A stretch of DNA of 64,000 nt from NCBI RefSeq assembly GCF_902712855.1, contig NZ_LR743507.1, positions 4,760,001 through 4,824,000 on the forward strand, given 5' to 3'. Below the pieces are notes generated by a model that saw nothing but the letters and a program-made list of their open reading frames with translations, had not been told where the DNA came from and did not search any database. Every line of letters starts with the position of its first letter. Within the stretch, counting starts at the first letter, position 1. This document shows, in pieces, positions 51,684-59,410 of this stretch. The stretch comes from Variovorax paradoxus. GTDB taxonomy: Bacteria > Pseudomonadota > Gammaproteobacteria > Burkholderiales > Burkholderiaceae_C. A program made the translations under genes and the position numbers.

Positions 51684-52475
51684 TCAGCCGCCGCGCGCGT
51701 CCTGCATCAGCAGGCTGCGCAACCTGCTGCGAAGCGGCGTGTCCTCGACCGCCTGCACGCCGGCAATGTCGCGCAAGGCGAAGTCGCGGCTCTGCGCGTT
51801 GTGCAGGTCGATCTCGCGCACCACCTGGCCGTCCTTGTAGACGAAGGCCACATCAGCCAGCGCGAGCACGTCCTCGATGTCGTGCGTGATCATCAGCACC
51901 GGGATGCCCCACTGCCTGCGCACCTGGGCGAGTTCGTTGCGCAGCTCGGTGCGCAGCATCGGGTTGAGCGCGGCGAAGGGCTCGTCGAGCAGCAGCACCT
52001 GCGGCTCGCAGGCGAGCGCCCGTGCCAGCGCCACGCGCTGCTGCTGGCCGCCCGAGAGGTTCTGAGGCCGGCTGTCGGCGAGCGCGGCGAGACCGAAGCT
52101 CTCGAGCAGCGCCTGCACGCGTTCGGCGTCCTTCGCGGGCGGCTTGCGGCGGTGCCAGGCGGTCAACCCGAACGAGACATTCTCGCGCACGCTCAGGTGC
52201 GGGAACAGCGCGTAGTCCTGGAACAGGTAGCCGACGCGACGCGCCGGCGCAGGCACGTCGATGCCCTGCGCCGAGTCGTACAGGGTGCGGCCGTCGAGCC
52301 TGACGTGGCCCGATGCGGGATGCAGCAGTCCGGCAATGGCCTGCAAGGTCAGCGACTTGCCCGCGCCCGACGGGCCGTAGAGCGCGGCGAACGGCACGTC
52401 GGTCTGAAAGCGCACGGCCAGGTCGAAGCGGCGCGCCCCGTCCTTCACCGAGAGCTTCAGATCGACGTCGATCAT
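51684..52475 (-). CDS. modC: Molybdate ABC transporter ATPase without MOP domain
   Basis: 263-residue ATPase. Walker A GPSGAGKSLTLQ, Q-loop YLFQDYALFPHLSV, signature LSGGQQQRVALARALA, Walker B LLLDEPFAALNP and switch His ITHDIEDVLAL. Standard ModC is about 350 residues because of a C-terminal molybdate-binding MOP domain. This protein stops soon after the ATPase, with a short tail. It overlaps modA by 4 bp, and its identity rests mainly on that context. Confidence 0.87.
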   Translation of the reverse strand: MIDVDLKLSVKDGARRFDLAVRFQTDVPFAALYGPSGAGKSLTLQAIAGLLHPASGHVRLDGRTLYDSAQGIDVPAPARRVGYLFQDYALFPHLSVRENVSFGLTAWHRRKPPAKDAERVQALLESFGLAALADSRPQNLSGGQQQRVALARALACEPQVLLLDEPFAALNPMLRTELRNELAQVRRQWGIPVLMITHDIEDVLALADVAFVYKDGQVVREIDLHNAQSRDFALRDIAGVQAVEDTPLRSRLRSLLMQDARGG

Positions 52476-53230
52476 GGCTTGCCGAAACCGTAGCGCGTGA
52501 GCACTTCCTGCGCGGCAGGCGTCGACAGGAAGTTGATGAAATCGCCGGCCAGCGCCTTCTGCTTGCTGTCAGCCACCACGGCGATCGGGTAGGTCACGGG
52601 CGTGTGGCCGGTGGGCGTGAAGGCGATCTTGACCTTGTCGCCGGCCACGGCCGCATCGGTGCGGTAGACGAAGCCGGCCTCGACCTCGCCGCGGCTCACG
52701 TAGTCGAGCACCTGGCGCACGCTGTCGGCCTGAACGAACTTCGGCTCGAGCGTGGTCCAGAGGTTGGCGTTGTCGAGCACCTGCTTGGTGTAGCGGCCGA
52801 CCGGCACGGTGGCGACCTTGCCCACGGCGATCTTCTTGACGCTGGCGCCGCTCAGGTCCTGCAGCGTCTTCACGCCGACGGCATCCTTCGCCGGCTCGAC
52901 GAGCACCAGGCTGTTGGTGACGAAGTCCTTGCGGGTGGCGGTGTCGATCACCTTCTGCTCGACGCCGCGGTTCATGGTGTCCTGATCGGCGCTGGCGAAC
53001 ACATCCACCGGCGCGCCCTGGCCGATCTGCTGCAGCAGCACACCCGAGGCGGCGAAGTTGAAGCGCACCGTGGCGCCCGACTTCGCTGCCTCGAACTTGG
53101 GACCGATTTCCTTGAAGGCATCGGTCAGGCTGGCGGCGGCGGACACGGTGATCTGCTGCGCAGTGGCGGCCAGCGGCAGGGCAAGGGCCACCACGGCGGA
53201 AGCAAGGAACAAGAGGCGGAACGGGCGCAT
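52472..53230 (-). CDS. modA: Molybdate-binding periplasmic protein
   Basis: 252-residue binding protein that captures molybdate (and tungstate) in the periplasm. Signal peptide MRPFRLLFLASAVVALALPLAATA. Oxyanion-contact segments are SAAASLTDAFKEI, NFAASGVLLQQIGQGAPVDVFASAD, and GRYTKQVL. AGGAGAG precedes the ATG at 53230. It lies between modB and modC, so the order is modB-modA-modC rather than the common ABC order. Confidence 0.94.
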   Translation of the reverse strand: MRPFRLLFLASAVVALALPLAATAQQITVSAAASLTDAFKEIGPKFEAAKSGATVRFNFAASGVLLQQIGQGAPVDVFASADQDTMNRGVEQKVIDTATRKDFVTNSLVLVEPAKDAVGVKTLQDLSGASVKKIAVGKVATVPVGRYTKQVLDNANLWTTLEPKFVQADSVRQVLDYVSRGEVEAGFVYRTDAAVAGDKVKIAFTPTGHTPVTYPIAVVADSKQKALAGDFINFLSTPAAQEVLTRYGFGKP

Positions 53231-53291
53231 GGAACTCTCCTGGAAATTATTGAAGGACCGGAAACCGAAAACGTCAGCGGCGCCGTCGGGG

Positions 53292-53385
53292 ACCACCGCG
53301 GAACCGGCTTTGCCGGGCCGCAGGCGTTGCCCCCTGCAAGGGGGTTGGCGAAGCGACACGAAGTGCGCGAAGACTGGGGGGTGTA
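53292..53385. repeat. Repeat family A, single copy, inverted
   Basis: About 94 bp with ACCGCGGAACCGGCTTTGCC, GGGCCGCAGGCGTTGCCCCC, and GCGACACGAAGTGCGCGAAG in reverse complement to the 7719 copy. It occupies the modB-modA junction inside the operon. Confidence 0.75.
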
Positions 53386-53386
53386 C

Positions 53387-54070
53387 TCATTTCAACGAGA
53401 AGAAACGGTTCGACACCACGAGCACGGTGATCGACAGCACCGAGGTCACGATGACCAGCAGCAGCGCGAGGTCGTCGTGCCCGGCCTGCACCGCATCGTA
53501 GATCGCCATCGACAGCGTCTGCGTCTGCTTGGGAATGGAGCCCGCCACCATCAGCGACGCGCCGAACTCGCCCATGGCGCGCGCGAACGCGAGCAGCGTG
53601 CCCGCCAGGATGCCCGGCCAGGCCAGGGGCAGCGTGACGCGCAGGAACACCGAGAACGGCGACTGCCTCAGCGTGCTGGCCGCGGCCTCGAGCGATCGGT
53701 CGACATTCGAGAACGCGGCGCTCGCCGACTTGAGCACCAGCGGCAGCGCCACCACGGCCGAGGCCACCACGGCGCCGTGCCAGCTGAAGATGATGGTGTA
53801 GTCCAGGTGCTCGCGCAGCCACGCGCCCAGCGGGCTGCGGCGTCCGGCCGCCACCAGGATGGCGTAGCCGATCACGGTGGGCGGCAGCACCAGCGGCAGC
53901 ATGAACACGGCCTCGAGCACGCTGCGGCCGAAGAAGCGCTTGCGCGCGAACACCCAGCCCAGCGCCACGCCGACGATCAGTGCCAGCACGGTCGCCACGG
54001 CAGCGACCTTGAGCGACAGCACCAGGGGAAACCAGTCGGTGGAGGCGATGAGCGATTTCGTCGTGTTCAT
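53387..54070 (-). CDS. modB: Molybdate ABC transporter permease
   Basis: 227-residue inner-membrane channel. About five helices and the coupling loop RSLEAAASTLRQSPFSVFLRVTLPLAWPGILAG, then FARAMGEFGASLMVAGSIP, both hallmarks of ModB. The first gene of the modBAC unit. Molybdenum uptake here serves the two FDH-type enzymes nearby. Confidence 0.95.
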   Translation of the reverse strand: MNTTKSLIASTDWFPLVLSLKVAAVATVLALIVGVALGWVFARKRFFGRSVLEAVFMLPLVLPPTVIGYAILVAAGRRSPLGAWLREHLDYTIIFSWHGAVVASAVVALPLVLKSASAAFSNVDRSLEAAASTLRQSPFSVFLRVTLPLAWPGILAGTLLAFARAMGEFGASLMVAGSIPKQTQTLSMAIYDAVQAGHDDLALLLVIVTSVLSITVLVVSNRFFSLK

Positions 54071-54148
54071 GAAAATACGGCGGGATTGTTACACGATGAG
54101 GCTCAAGGTTCTCACGGGGATGCGCAAACGAGGGAGTCTCCATATACT

Positions 54149-54176
54149 GCGGGATACAGCGTAGGAGACATCCCGC
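54149..54176 (+). promoter_or_regulatory. Hairpin in the leader of the 54179 gene
   Basis: Perfect 7-bp arms GCGGGAT (54149-54155) and ATCCCGC (54170-54176) enclose the purine-rich TAGGAGA that may act as ribosome site. The hairpin ends 2 bp before the ATG. Upstream TATACT (54143-54148) could be a -10. The structure might modulate translation. Confidence 0.4.
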
Positions 54177-54178
54177 CC

Positions 54179-54418
54179 ATGCGCCCCACCGCCCTCGACA
54201 CCGTTGTCCGCTCGATTTCCGGCAGGCCGGAACGCCGGCGCGTGACGCAGGTGCACGAATGGCGCATCGAGCGGTCGATGGATTCCGAAGGCTTCGTGCT
54301 CTCCATCACAGCACCCGACGGCGCCAGCCAGTCGTTCTTCGTCGGGCAGGCCGACGCGGACGACATCGGCGAGGTGCTGCGCCGCCAGTCGGCGTGGGTC
54401 GATCACCGGGAACAGTGA
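54179..54418 (+). CDS. Hypothetical protein
   Basis: 79-residue protein that I do not recognise. It reads VTQVHEWRIERSMDSEGFVLSITAPDGASQSFFVG, a short beta-rich domain, followed by an acidic helix QADADDIGEVLRRQ. No signal peptide. It is divergent from modB and 5 bp upstream of the nitroreductase gene, so it could be co-transcribed with it. Support is a clean frame and usable start, but no known family. Confidence 0.55.
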   Translation: MRPTALDTVVRSISGRPERRRVTQVHEWRIERSMDSEGFVLSITAPDGASQSFFVGQADADDIGEVLRRQSAWVDHREQ

Positions 54419-54423
54419 CACGC

Positions 54424-55086
54424 ATGTGGCGGCACATGACGGGTGCGCAGCGCATCCTCGAAGTCCTGCTGACGCGGCGCTCGGTGTCGCCGCGGCGGCT
54501 GCAGCATCCCGGCCCCAATCCCGACGAGCTCGACGCGATCCTGCAGGCCGGCCTGCGTGCGCCCGACCATGGCGGGCTGCACCCGTGGCGCGTCATCGAG
54601 TTCCGTCCGCAGAACCGCGAAGCGCTGGCATGGTGCTTCGAACAGGAAAAACTGCGGCGCGACCCCCTGGCCGGCCCCGCCGACCTGAAGCGCGCGCGCG
54701 AACATGCCACGCGCCCGCCCCTGCTGCTGGGCTTCGTGGTGTCGCCGCGCGAGCGCAGCAAGATCCCGGCACGCGAGCAATGGCTGAGCGCCGGCGCTGC
54801 GCTCGGCAACCTGCTGAGCGCTTCGCACCAGCTGGGCTACGGCGCCATCGTGCTGAGCGGCGAGCGCTGCTTCGACGAGACACTGGCACGCCAGGTGGGC
54901 GTGCTGCCGGGCGAGCACCTGGTGGGATTCATCAGCATGGGCAGCGTGAAGGAGGCACCGCCCCCACCGCGCGAGCTGCTGTCGCAGAGCGTGTGGTCGT
55001 GCTGGCAGGGGTGGAAAGACCCGGACGCCGCTGCCCTGCCCGAGGCTCAGCCCATCCTGCCGTCGGAGCGCGTGCGGGGCAGCTGA
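54424..55086 (+). CDS. Nitroreductase-family protein (YdjA-like)
   Basis: 220-residue FMN-dependent reductase fold of the small single-domain type. Features are LLTRRSVSPRRL (FMN phosphate-contact Arg/Ser), AILQAGLRAPDHGGLHPWRVIEF, a central helix QWLSAGAALGNLLSASHQLGYG, and VGFISMGS near the C-terminus. YdjA-type enzymes lack an extended substrate lid; the electron acceptor is unknown. The ATG at 54424 or 54436 may be used. Its 3' end overlaps the convergent TrmO-like gene by 40 bp. Confidence 0.85.
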   Translation: MWRHMTGAQRILEVLLTRRSVSPRRLQHPGPNPDELDAILQAGLRAPDHGGLHPWRVIEFRPQNREALAWCFEQEKLRRDPLAGPADLKRAREHATRPPLLLGFVVSPRERSKIPAREQWLSAGAALGNLLSASHQLGYGAIVLSGERCFDETLARQVGVLPGEHLVGFISMGSVKEAPPPPRELLSQSVWSCWQGWKDPDAAALPEAQPILPSERVRGS

Positions 55087-55562
55087 TCGAGCCGCGCGCC
55101 GAACCAGCCCACGCGGTCGGTCTCGCGCACATCGAATTTCGGCACGTAGGGCTTGATGTCGAGCACGGGGGTGCCGTCCATCATGTCGTTGCCGCTGAAA
55201 TGCAGCGTCGTGCCTTCGACCGATTCCAGCCGGACGATCGACAGGCCCAGCCGGTTCGGCCGTGCGGGCGCGCGCGTGGCGAACGCGCCGTGCGAGGTTT
55301 CGTCGAGAAAGGGCACGACCTCGAGCCGCTCGTGCGGGCAGAGGTGCAGGTGGGTGACGAGGATCAGGTAGTCGAAGCCCTCGATGTCGCGCAGACCCGG
55401 CGCGAACTCGGCGAACACTTCGAGGAGGCCCTTTTCTTCCGGTGCGCCGGCCGTCTGGATCGGCATGCCGGTGGCCTCCGTGAAGCGGCTGCGCACGACG
55501 CCGACCGGGCGGCACACCACGTTGGCGACCTCGCCAGGGCCGGGCATGTTCGCGGCCGTCAT
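55047..55562 (-). CDS. TsaA/TrmO-domain methyltransferase-like protein
   Basis: 171-residue TsaA-like domain protein, family of the S-adenosylmethionine-dependent tRNA t6A methyltransferase TrmO. The core motifs are RAPARPNRLGLSIVRL, GNDMMDGTPVLDIKPYVPKFD and FDYLILVTHLH. The short form lacks the C-terminal half found in E. coli TrmO. The start overlaps the ModE-like stop by 4 bp, hence it is translationally coupled to a molybdate regulator. Whether it modifies tRNA or has taken a role in molybdenum biology is open. Confidence 0.82.
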   Translation of the reverse strand: MTAANMPGPGEVANVVCRPVGVVRSRFTEATGMPIQTAGAPEEKGLLEVFAEFAPGLRDIEGFDYLILVTHLHLCPHERLEVVPFLDETSHGAFATRAPARPNRLGLSIVRLESVEGTTLHFSGNDMMDGTPVLDIKPYVPKFDVRETDRVGWFGARLDQLPRTRSDGRMG

Positions 55563-55906
55563 GGTGCAAGCAGGCGCGTGAGCGCACGAATGTCGGCCGA
55601 AGCGGCCAGCCGCGCGGCGTTCTCGATGGCACGGTAGTGCTTCACGATCTCCTCGCCCACCGGCGTGAGCGCAGTGCCGCCCCCGCGCGAGCCGCCGGCG
55701 GCGGTGTTCACTGCGGGAGAAGCCAGCGTCTGGTTCATCTCGTCGATCAGCATCCATGCACGCCGGTAGGACATGCCGAGCAGCCGGGCGGCCGCGGAAA
55801 TCGAGCCGGTCTCGGCCACGGCCTCGAGCACCGCGATCTTTCCGGGGCCGATGGCGATGATGTCGTCCCGATAGATGCGCAAGCGGAACTGGGCTTTGGA
55901 TTTCAT
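55559..55906 (-). CDS. ModE-like DNA-binding regulator, HTH domain only
   Basis: 115-residue winged-helix protein corresponding to the N-terminal half of ModE. The helix-turn-helix reads KIAVLEAVAETGSISAAARLLGMSYRRAWMLIDEMN, and the wing GGSRGGGTALTPVGEEIVKHYR. The molybdate-binding MOP repeats of full ModE are missing. Nearby modBAC and the two molybdoenzymes are probable targets. Divergent from the molybdopterin-domain lipoprotein gene. Confidence 0.88.
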   Translation of the reverse strand: MKSKAQFRLRIYRDDIIAIGPGKIAVLEAVAETGSISAAARLLGMSYRRAWMLIDEMNQTLASPAVNTAAGGSRGGGTALTPVGEEIVKHYRAIENAARLAASADIRALTRLLAP

Positions 55907-56018
55907 GTTGGCGCGAAGCGTAAACCAATGCGGGCCGTCATTGTCCGCCCGCGGTGCCCTGCATCGCTATGCAAGAATGAATACGACGTGCCCCGCTCCG
56001 GGGAAACGAGGAGTTCCT

Positions 56019-56588
56019 GTGACCTACCGCACCCTCTTCCCGCCCGTCGGCGCGGCCCTGGCCGTTGCGGCGTCGATGCTGCTCGCGGGCTGCGCCAACA
56101 GCCCGCCGTCAACCGGCATGCCGGCGCATGCGGCGCGCACGGCAACGGTGGCGGACAACGCCGTTTCGCCGTCCTTCACAGTCTCGGGTGCCGTCGGCAG
56201 GCGCGCCACCTTCGACCTCGCCGCGCTGCAGGCCCTGCCCGCGGCCACGCAGACGGTCGGCAGCAACAGCTACACCGGCGTGAACCTGTGGACGCTGCTG
56301 AACGACGCCTCGGTCGGCCTCAGGCCCGACGCGGCAGTGCGCAATCCGGTGCTGTCGATGTATGCGGTGCTGGTGGGCAGCGACGGCTACCGTGCGGTGG
56401 TCTCGCTGGCGGAGATCGCACCCGAGTCCGGCAACCGCGTGGCGCTGGTTGCCTACAGCCTGAACGGCGCGCCGCTGGGTCGCAACGGCATGGCGCGGCT
56501 GGTGATGGCCGGCGACATGAAGCCGGGCCGTTCGGTGGCCCGGCTGGCCGCGATCGAGATCTTCGCGGCGCAGCCTTCGGGCCGCTGA
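56019..56588 (+). CDS. Lipoprotein with oxidoreductase molybdopterin-binding domain, no Mo-ligand cysteine
   Basis: 189-residue protein with GTG start (GAGGAG upstream). The lipobox LLAGC places the lipidated Cys near residue 25. The mature part reads FTVSGAVGRRATFDLAALQALPA, NSYTGVNLWTLLNDA and PVLSMYAVLVGSDGYRAVVSLAEIAP, with a final LAAIEIFAA, resembling the sulfite-oxidase/YedY-type pterin fold in reduced form. There is no cysteine after the lipobox, so the usual Mo ligand is absent. It is probably a binding protein rather than an enzyme. It is adjacent to and divergent from the ModE-like gene. Confidence 0.75.
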   Translation: MTYRTLFPPVGAALAVAASMLLAGCANSPPSTGMPAHAARTATVADNAVSPSFTVSGAVGRRATFDLAALQALPAATQTVGSNSYTGVNLWTLLNDASVGLRPDAAVRNPVLSMYAVLVGSDGYRAVVSLAEIAPESGNRVALVAYSLNGAPLGRNGMARLVMAGDMKPGRSVARLAAIEIFAAQPSGR

Positions 56589-56615
56589 TCGCTCACGCGA
56601 CCGGTTGCCGGCGGA

Positions 56616-58313
56616 TCAGTTGAAGAACTTCGCCGCGCTCACGAGTGTCTTGTAGACGCCCCAGGCCAGCGGGATGCCCACCGCCACCCAGGCCAGCACC
56701 ACCACCATCGGGCTCACCGTGTCGGCGCGGCCCGAGCCGCTGCCCACTTCGGCCGCCGAGGCCTTCTCGTGCGCCAGCTTCTTCTCGACGGCCAGTTCGG
56801 CGTCGGTCATGAAGTGCTTGTCGGCCACGGGGCGCACCAGCAGGTTGGCGATGAAGCCGATCACCAGCATGCCCACCAGGATGTACATGGTCTGGTTGTA
56901 GACCTGCTCGCGCGGCAGGCCCAGGCCCAGCTGGTATTCGCGCATGTAGTTCACCACCACCGGGCCCAGGATGCCGGCCGTGGCCCATGCTGTCAGCAGG
57001 CGGCCATGGATGGCGCCCACGAACTGCGTGCCGAACAGGTCGGCCAGGTAGGCCGGCACGGTGGCGAAGCCGCCGCCGTACATCGACACGATGACGCAGC
57101 ACGCGCCCACGAACAGCAGCTTGCTGCCCGCGCCGGCCGAGGACGGAATGCTCGCGTACAGCACCGCGCCGAGCACGAAGAACACCGTGTAGGTCATCTT
57201 GCGGCCCAGCTTGTCCGACAGGCTGGCCCACACGAAGCGCCCGCCGATGTTGAACAGCGACAGCAGCGCGGTGAAGCCGCCCGCCACCACCGCGATGGCC
57301 GCGAGCTGCGCCTTGTCGAGCTCGCCGTACCTGGCCGGCAGGTCGATCAGCGCGCCGCCGAACACTTCCTGCAGCATCGGCGAAGCCATGCCGATCACGC
57401 CGATGCCGGCGCTCACGTTCATGCACAGCACCAGCCACACCAGCCAGAACTGCGGAATGCCCCAGACCTTCTTCACATGCACGTGGCGCTGCGTGATCAT
57501 GGTGTTGGTGACCTGCGCCGGCGGCGGCGTCCAGCCTTCCGGCTTCCAGCCCGAGGGCGGCACGCGGTAGCCGAGCGCGCCGGCCATCATGAACACGAAG
57601 TAGCCGATGGCCATGACCACGAAGGTCTGCATCACGCCGACGTCGGTGGCCGTGCTGAAGCGCTTCATGAGGTCCACGGCCAGCGGCGAGCCGATCATCG
57701 CGCCGCCGCCGAAGCCCATGATGGCCATGCCGGTGGCCATGCCGCGGCGGTCGGGGAACCACTTGATCAGCGTGCTCACCGGCGAGATGTAGCCCAGCCC
57801 CAGGCCGATGCCGCCGATCACGCCCGAGCCGAGGATCATCAGCCAGAACTGGTGCAGGTGGATGCCCAGCGCCGACAGCATCATGCCGCCGCACCAGCAC
57901 AGCGCCGACACCACGCCGGCCTTGCGCGGGCCGGCGCGTTCGAGCCAGCCGCCCCACAGGGCCGCCGAGCAGCCGAGGAACACGAAGAACAGCGTGTACA
58001 TCCAGCCGAGCGTGGCCACGCGCCAGTCGCAGTTGGTGGCGAAGAGCTCGGCGAAGAAGCTCATGTCCTTGGCGCACGCCTGTGCGCCGGTGCCGGCGGT
58101 GCCGAGCGCCTTCGACAGCGGCAGCCAGAACACCGAGAAGCCGTAGGCCATGCCGATGCAAAGATGGATCGCCAGCGCGGCCGGGGGAACCAGCCAGCGG
58201 TTGAAGCCGGGGCCCGCGATGATGCGTTCCTTGTCGAGAAAGCCGGGTTGCTGCTGCAATCCGCTTCCGTTGATGCGATCTCCCTCGAGAACGCCTGCAG
58301 ATGAGCCTGCCAT
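56616..58313 (-). CDS. OFA-family MFS transporter (oxalate/formate antiporter type)
   Basis: 565-residue, 12-segment carrier of the oxalate:formate antiporter group. Features: FNRWLVPPAALAIHLCIGMAYGFSVFWLPLSKAL at helix 1, WMYTLFFVFLGCSAALWGGWLERAGPRKAG, GLGYISPVSTLIKWFPDRRGMATGMAIMGFGGGAMIG, and the second-half NIGGRFVWASLSDKLGRK. It has longer internal loops (about residues 270-300 and 470-540) than OxlT itself. AAGGAG precedes the ATG at 58313. Formate or oxalate exchange would fit the adjacent formate dehydrogenase genes, but the substrate is inferred. Confidence 0.87.
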   Translation of the reverse strand: MAGSSAGVLEGDRINGSGLQQQPGFLDKERIIAGPGFNRWLVPPAALAIHLCIGMAYGFSVFWLPLSKALGTAGTGAQACAKDMSFFAELFATNCDWRVATLGWMYTLFFVFLGCSAALWGGWLERAGPRKAGVVSALCWCGGMMLSALGIHLHQFWLMILGSGVIGGIGLGLGYISPVSTLIKWFPDRRGMATGMAIMGFGGGAMIGSPLAVDLMKRFSTATDVGVMQTFVVMAIGYFVFMMAGALGYRVPPSGWKPEGWTPPPAQVTNTMITQRHVHVKKVWGIPQFWLVWLVLCMNVSAGIGVIGMASPMLQEVFGGALIDLPARYGELDKAQLAAIAVVAGGFTALLSLFNIGGRFVWASLSDKLGRKMTYTVFFVLGAVLYASIPSSAGAGSKLLFVGACCVIVSMYGGGFATVPAYLADLFGTQFVGAIHGRLLTAWATAGILGPVVVNYMREYQLGLGLPREQVYNQTMYILVGMLVIGFIANLLVRPVADKHFMTDAELAVEKKLAHEKASAAEVGSGSGRADTVSPMVVVLAWVAVGIPLAWGVYKTLVSAAKFFN

Positions 58314-58364
58314 ATTTCTCCTTGAATACCGGATGTGTAACTTTTTGCTGAATCCGGGCCGCGG

Positions 58365-58421
58365 AGTGTGAGTGAGCGCTTCATGCCGCGTCAAATTCGA
58401 TCAACGCATGACCCGATTCAA
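58365..58421 (-). promoter_or_regulatory. Candidate promoter and shared activator-type element of the OFA transporter gene
   Basis: On the minus strand, -35 TTGACG (58394-58389), 18-bp gap, CACACT (58370-58365). The block 58389-58421 is the partner of the element at 50986-51018 (26 of 33 identical). It lies between a LysR gene and the transporter gene, which makes that LysR protein the first candidate to bind it. Confidence 0.6.
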
Positions 58422-58453
58422 TAACTAAATGGAGCCCTTGGCAGGGCGGTGCT

Positions 58454-59398
58454 TCACTCTCCGAGGGTCCCGCTGTGCTGCTGCACCTGCGCCTGCCATT
58501 CGGGCGTGCTCATGAACGCCAGCGCGGCGTCGAGCGCGCGCGAAGCGCGCACGCCGTCCTGCGTCATGAAGCCGATGGGGGTCCGCACCTCGGGCGCCAC
58601 CAGCGGCAGCGCCTCCAATTCGCGGTGGCTGCGCACAGCGGCCACCATGCCGCCGGGCAGCACGCTGCTGACGGTGCCCACGCTCACGGCCAGCGCCAGT
58701 GCGAGCACCGAGTTGGTCTCGATGGCCGGCATCGCCGGCACGCCGGCTTCGCGCAGTGCCTGGTCGACGATGGCGCGGTTGTGCATGTCGGGCGTGAGCA
58801 GGCACAGCGGCAGCGCGCCGGCCTCGGCCCAGGTCATGGGCTTGCCGATGCGCAACTGGTCGGCCGAAGACTTCTTCGCGCGCCGCAGCAGGAAGTAGTG
58901 CTCGATGCTCTGCGGCCACGCCGTGAGCTTGATGCCGGGCAGGTGCATGCGCTCCGTGTAGCCCAGCGCGAGGTCGATCGACAGGCTCTCGAGCCCCATC
59001 TCGAGGTCCTGCGAGCTCATCGACAGCACGGCCGGAACGATGCCCGGATGCCGTTCCTGCAGCATGGCGGCGAAGCGCGAGAGCATGGGGATGGCCGTGG
59101 GCACGGCCGCCATGCGCAGGCGCCCGTGCGGGTCGCCCTCCTCGCTGCGCAGTTCCTGCAGCAGCACCTCGTTGTCGCGCAGCATGCGCTGCGCGGTGGC
59201 GAGCACGCGCTCGCCCTCGTGCGTGAGGCCGACGTATACGCGAGCCCGCTTCACGATGACCACGCCGAATTCGCTCTCCAGCGCGCGCAGCGCGTTCGAC
59301 AGCGCCGGCTGCGTGATGTGGCAGGCCTGAGCCGCGCGGCCGAAGTGCTTGTGCTCGTTCAGCGCCACCAGGTAGCGCATCGAGGCGAGCAGGTTCAT
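58454..59398 (-). CDS. LysR-family transcriptional regulator (OxyR/CynR-like)
   Basis: 314-residue regulator. Winged helix ASMRYLVALNEHKHFGRAAQACHITQPALSNALRALESEFG, then an effector domain with RLRMAAVPTAIPMLSRFAAMLQERHPG and ESLSIDLALGYTERMHLPG. Twelve bp downstream of apbC and 140 bp upstream of the antiporter gene, all on the minus strand. Related LysR proteins control formate dehydrogenase genes in other betaproteobacteria (for example FdsR), but I cannot show that this one does. Confidence 0.9.
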   Translation of the reverse strand: MNLLASMRYLVALNEHKHFGRAAQACHITQPALSNALRALESEFGVVIVKRARVYVGLTHEGERVLATAQRMLRDNEVLLQELRSEEGDPHGRLRMAAVPTAIPMLSRFAAMLQERHPGIVPAVLSMSSQDLEMGLESLSIDLALGYTERMHLPGIKLTAWPQSIEHYFLLRRAKKSSADQLRIGKPMTWAEAGALPLCLLTPDMHNRAIVDQALREAGVPAMPAIETNSVLALALAVSVGTVSSVLPGGMVAAVRSHRELEALPLVAPEVRTPIGFMTQDGVRASRALDAALAFMSTPEWQAQVQQHSGTLGE

Positions 59399-59410
59399 TC
59401 CGCTCGCACT

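Noticed and set aside
58454..59398. Naming the LysR gene fdsR
   Set aside because: It is near formate-related genes, but family membership alone cannot establish orthology, and no fds genes are seen here.
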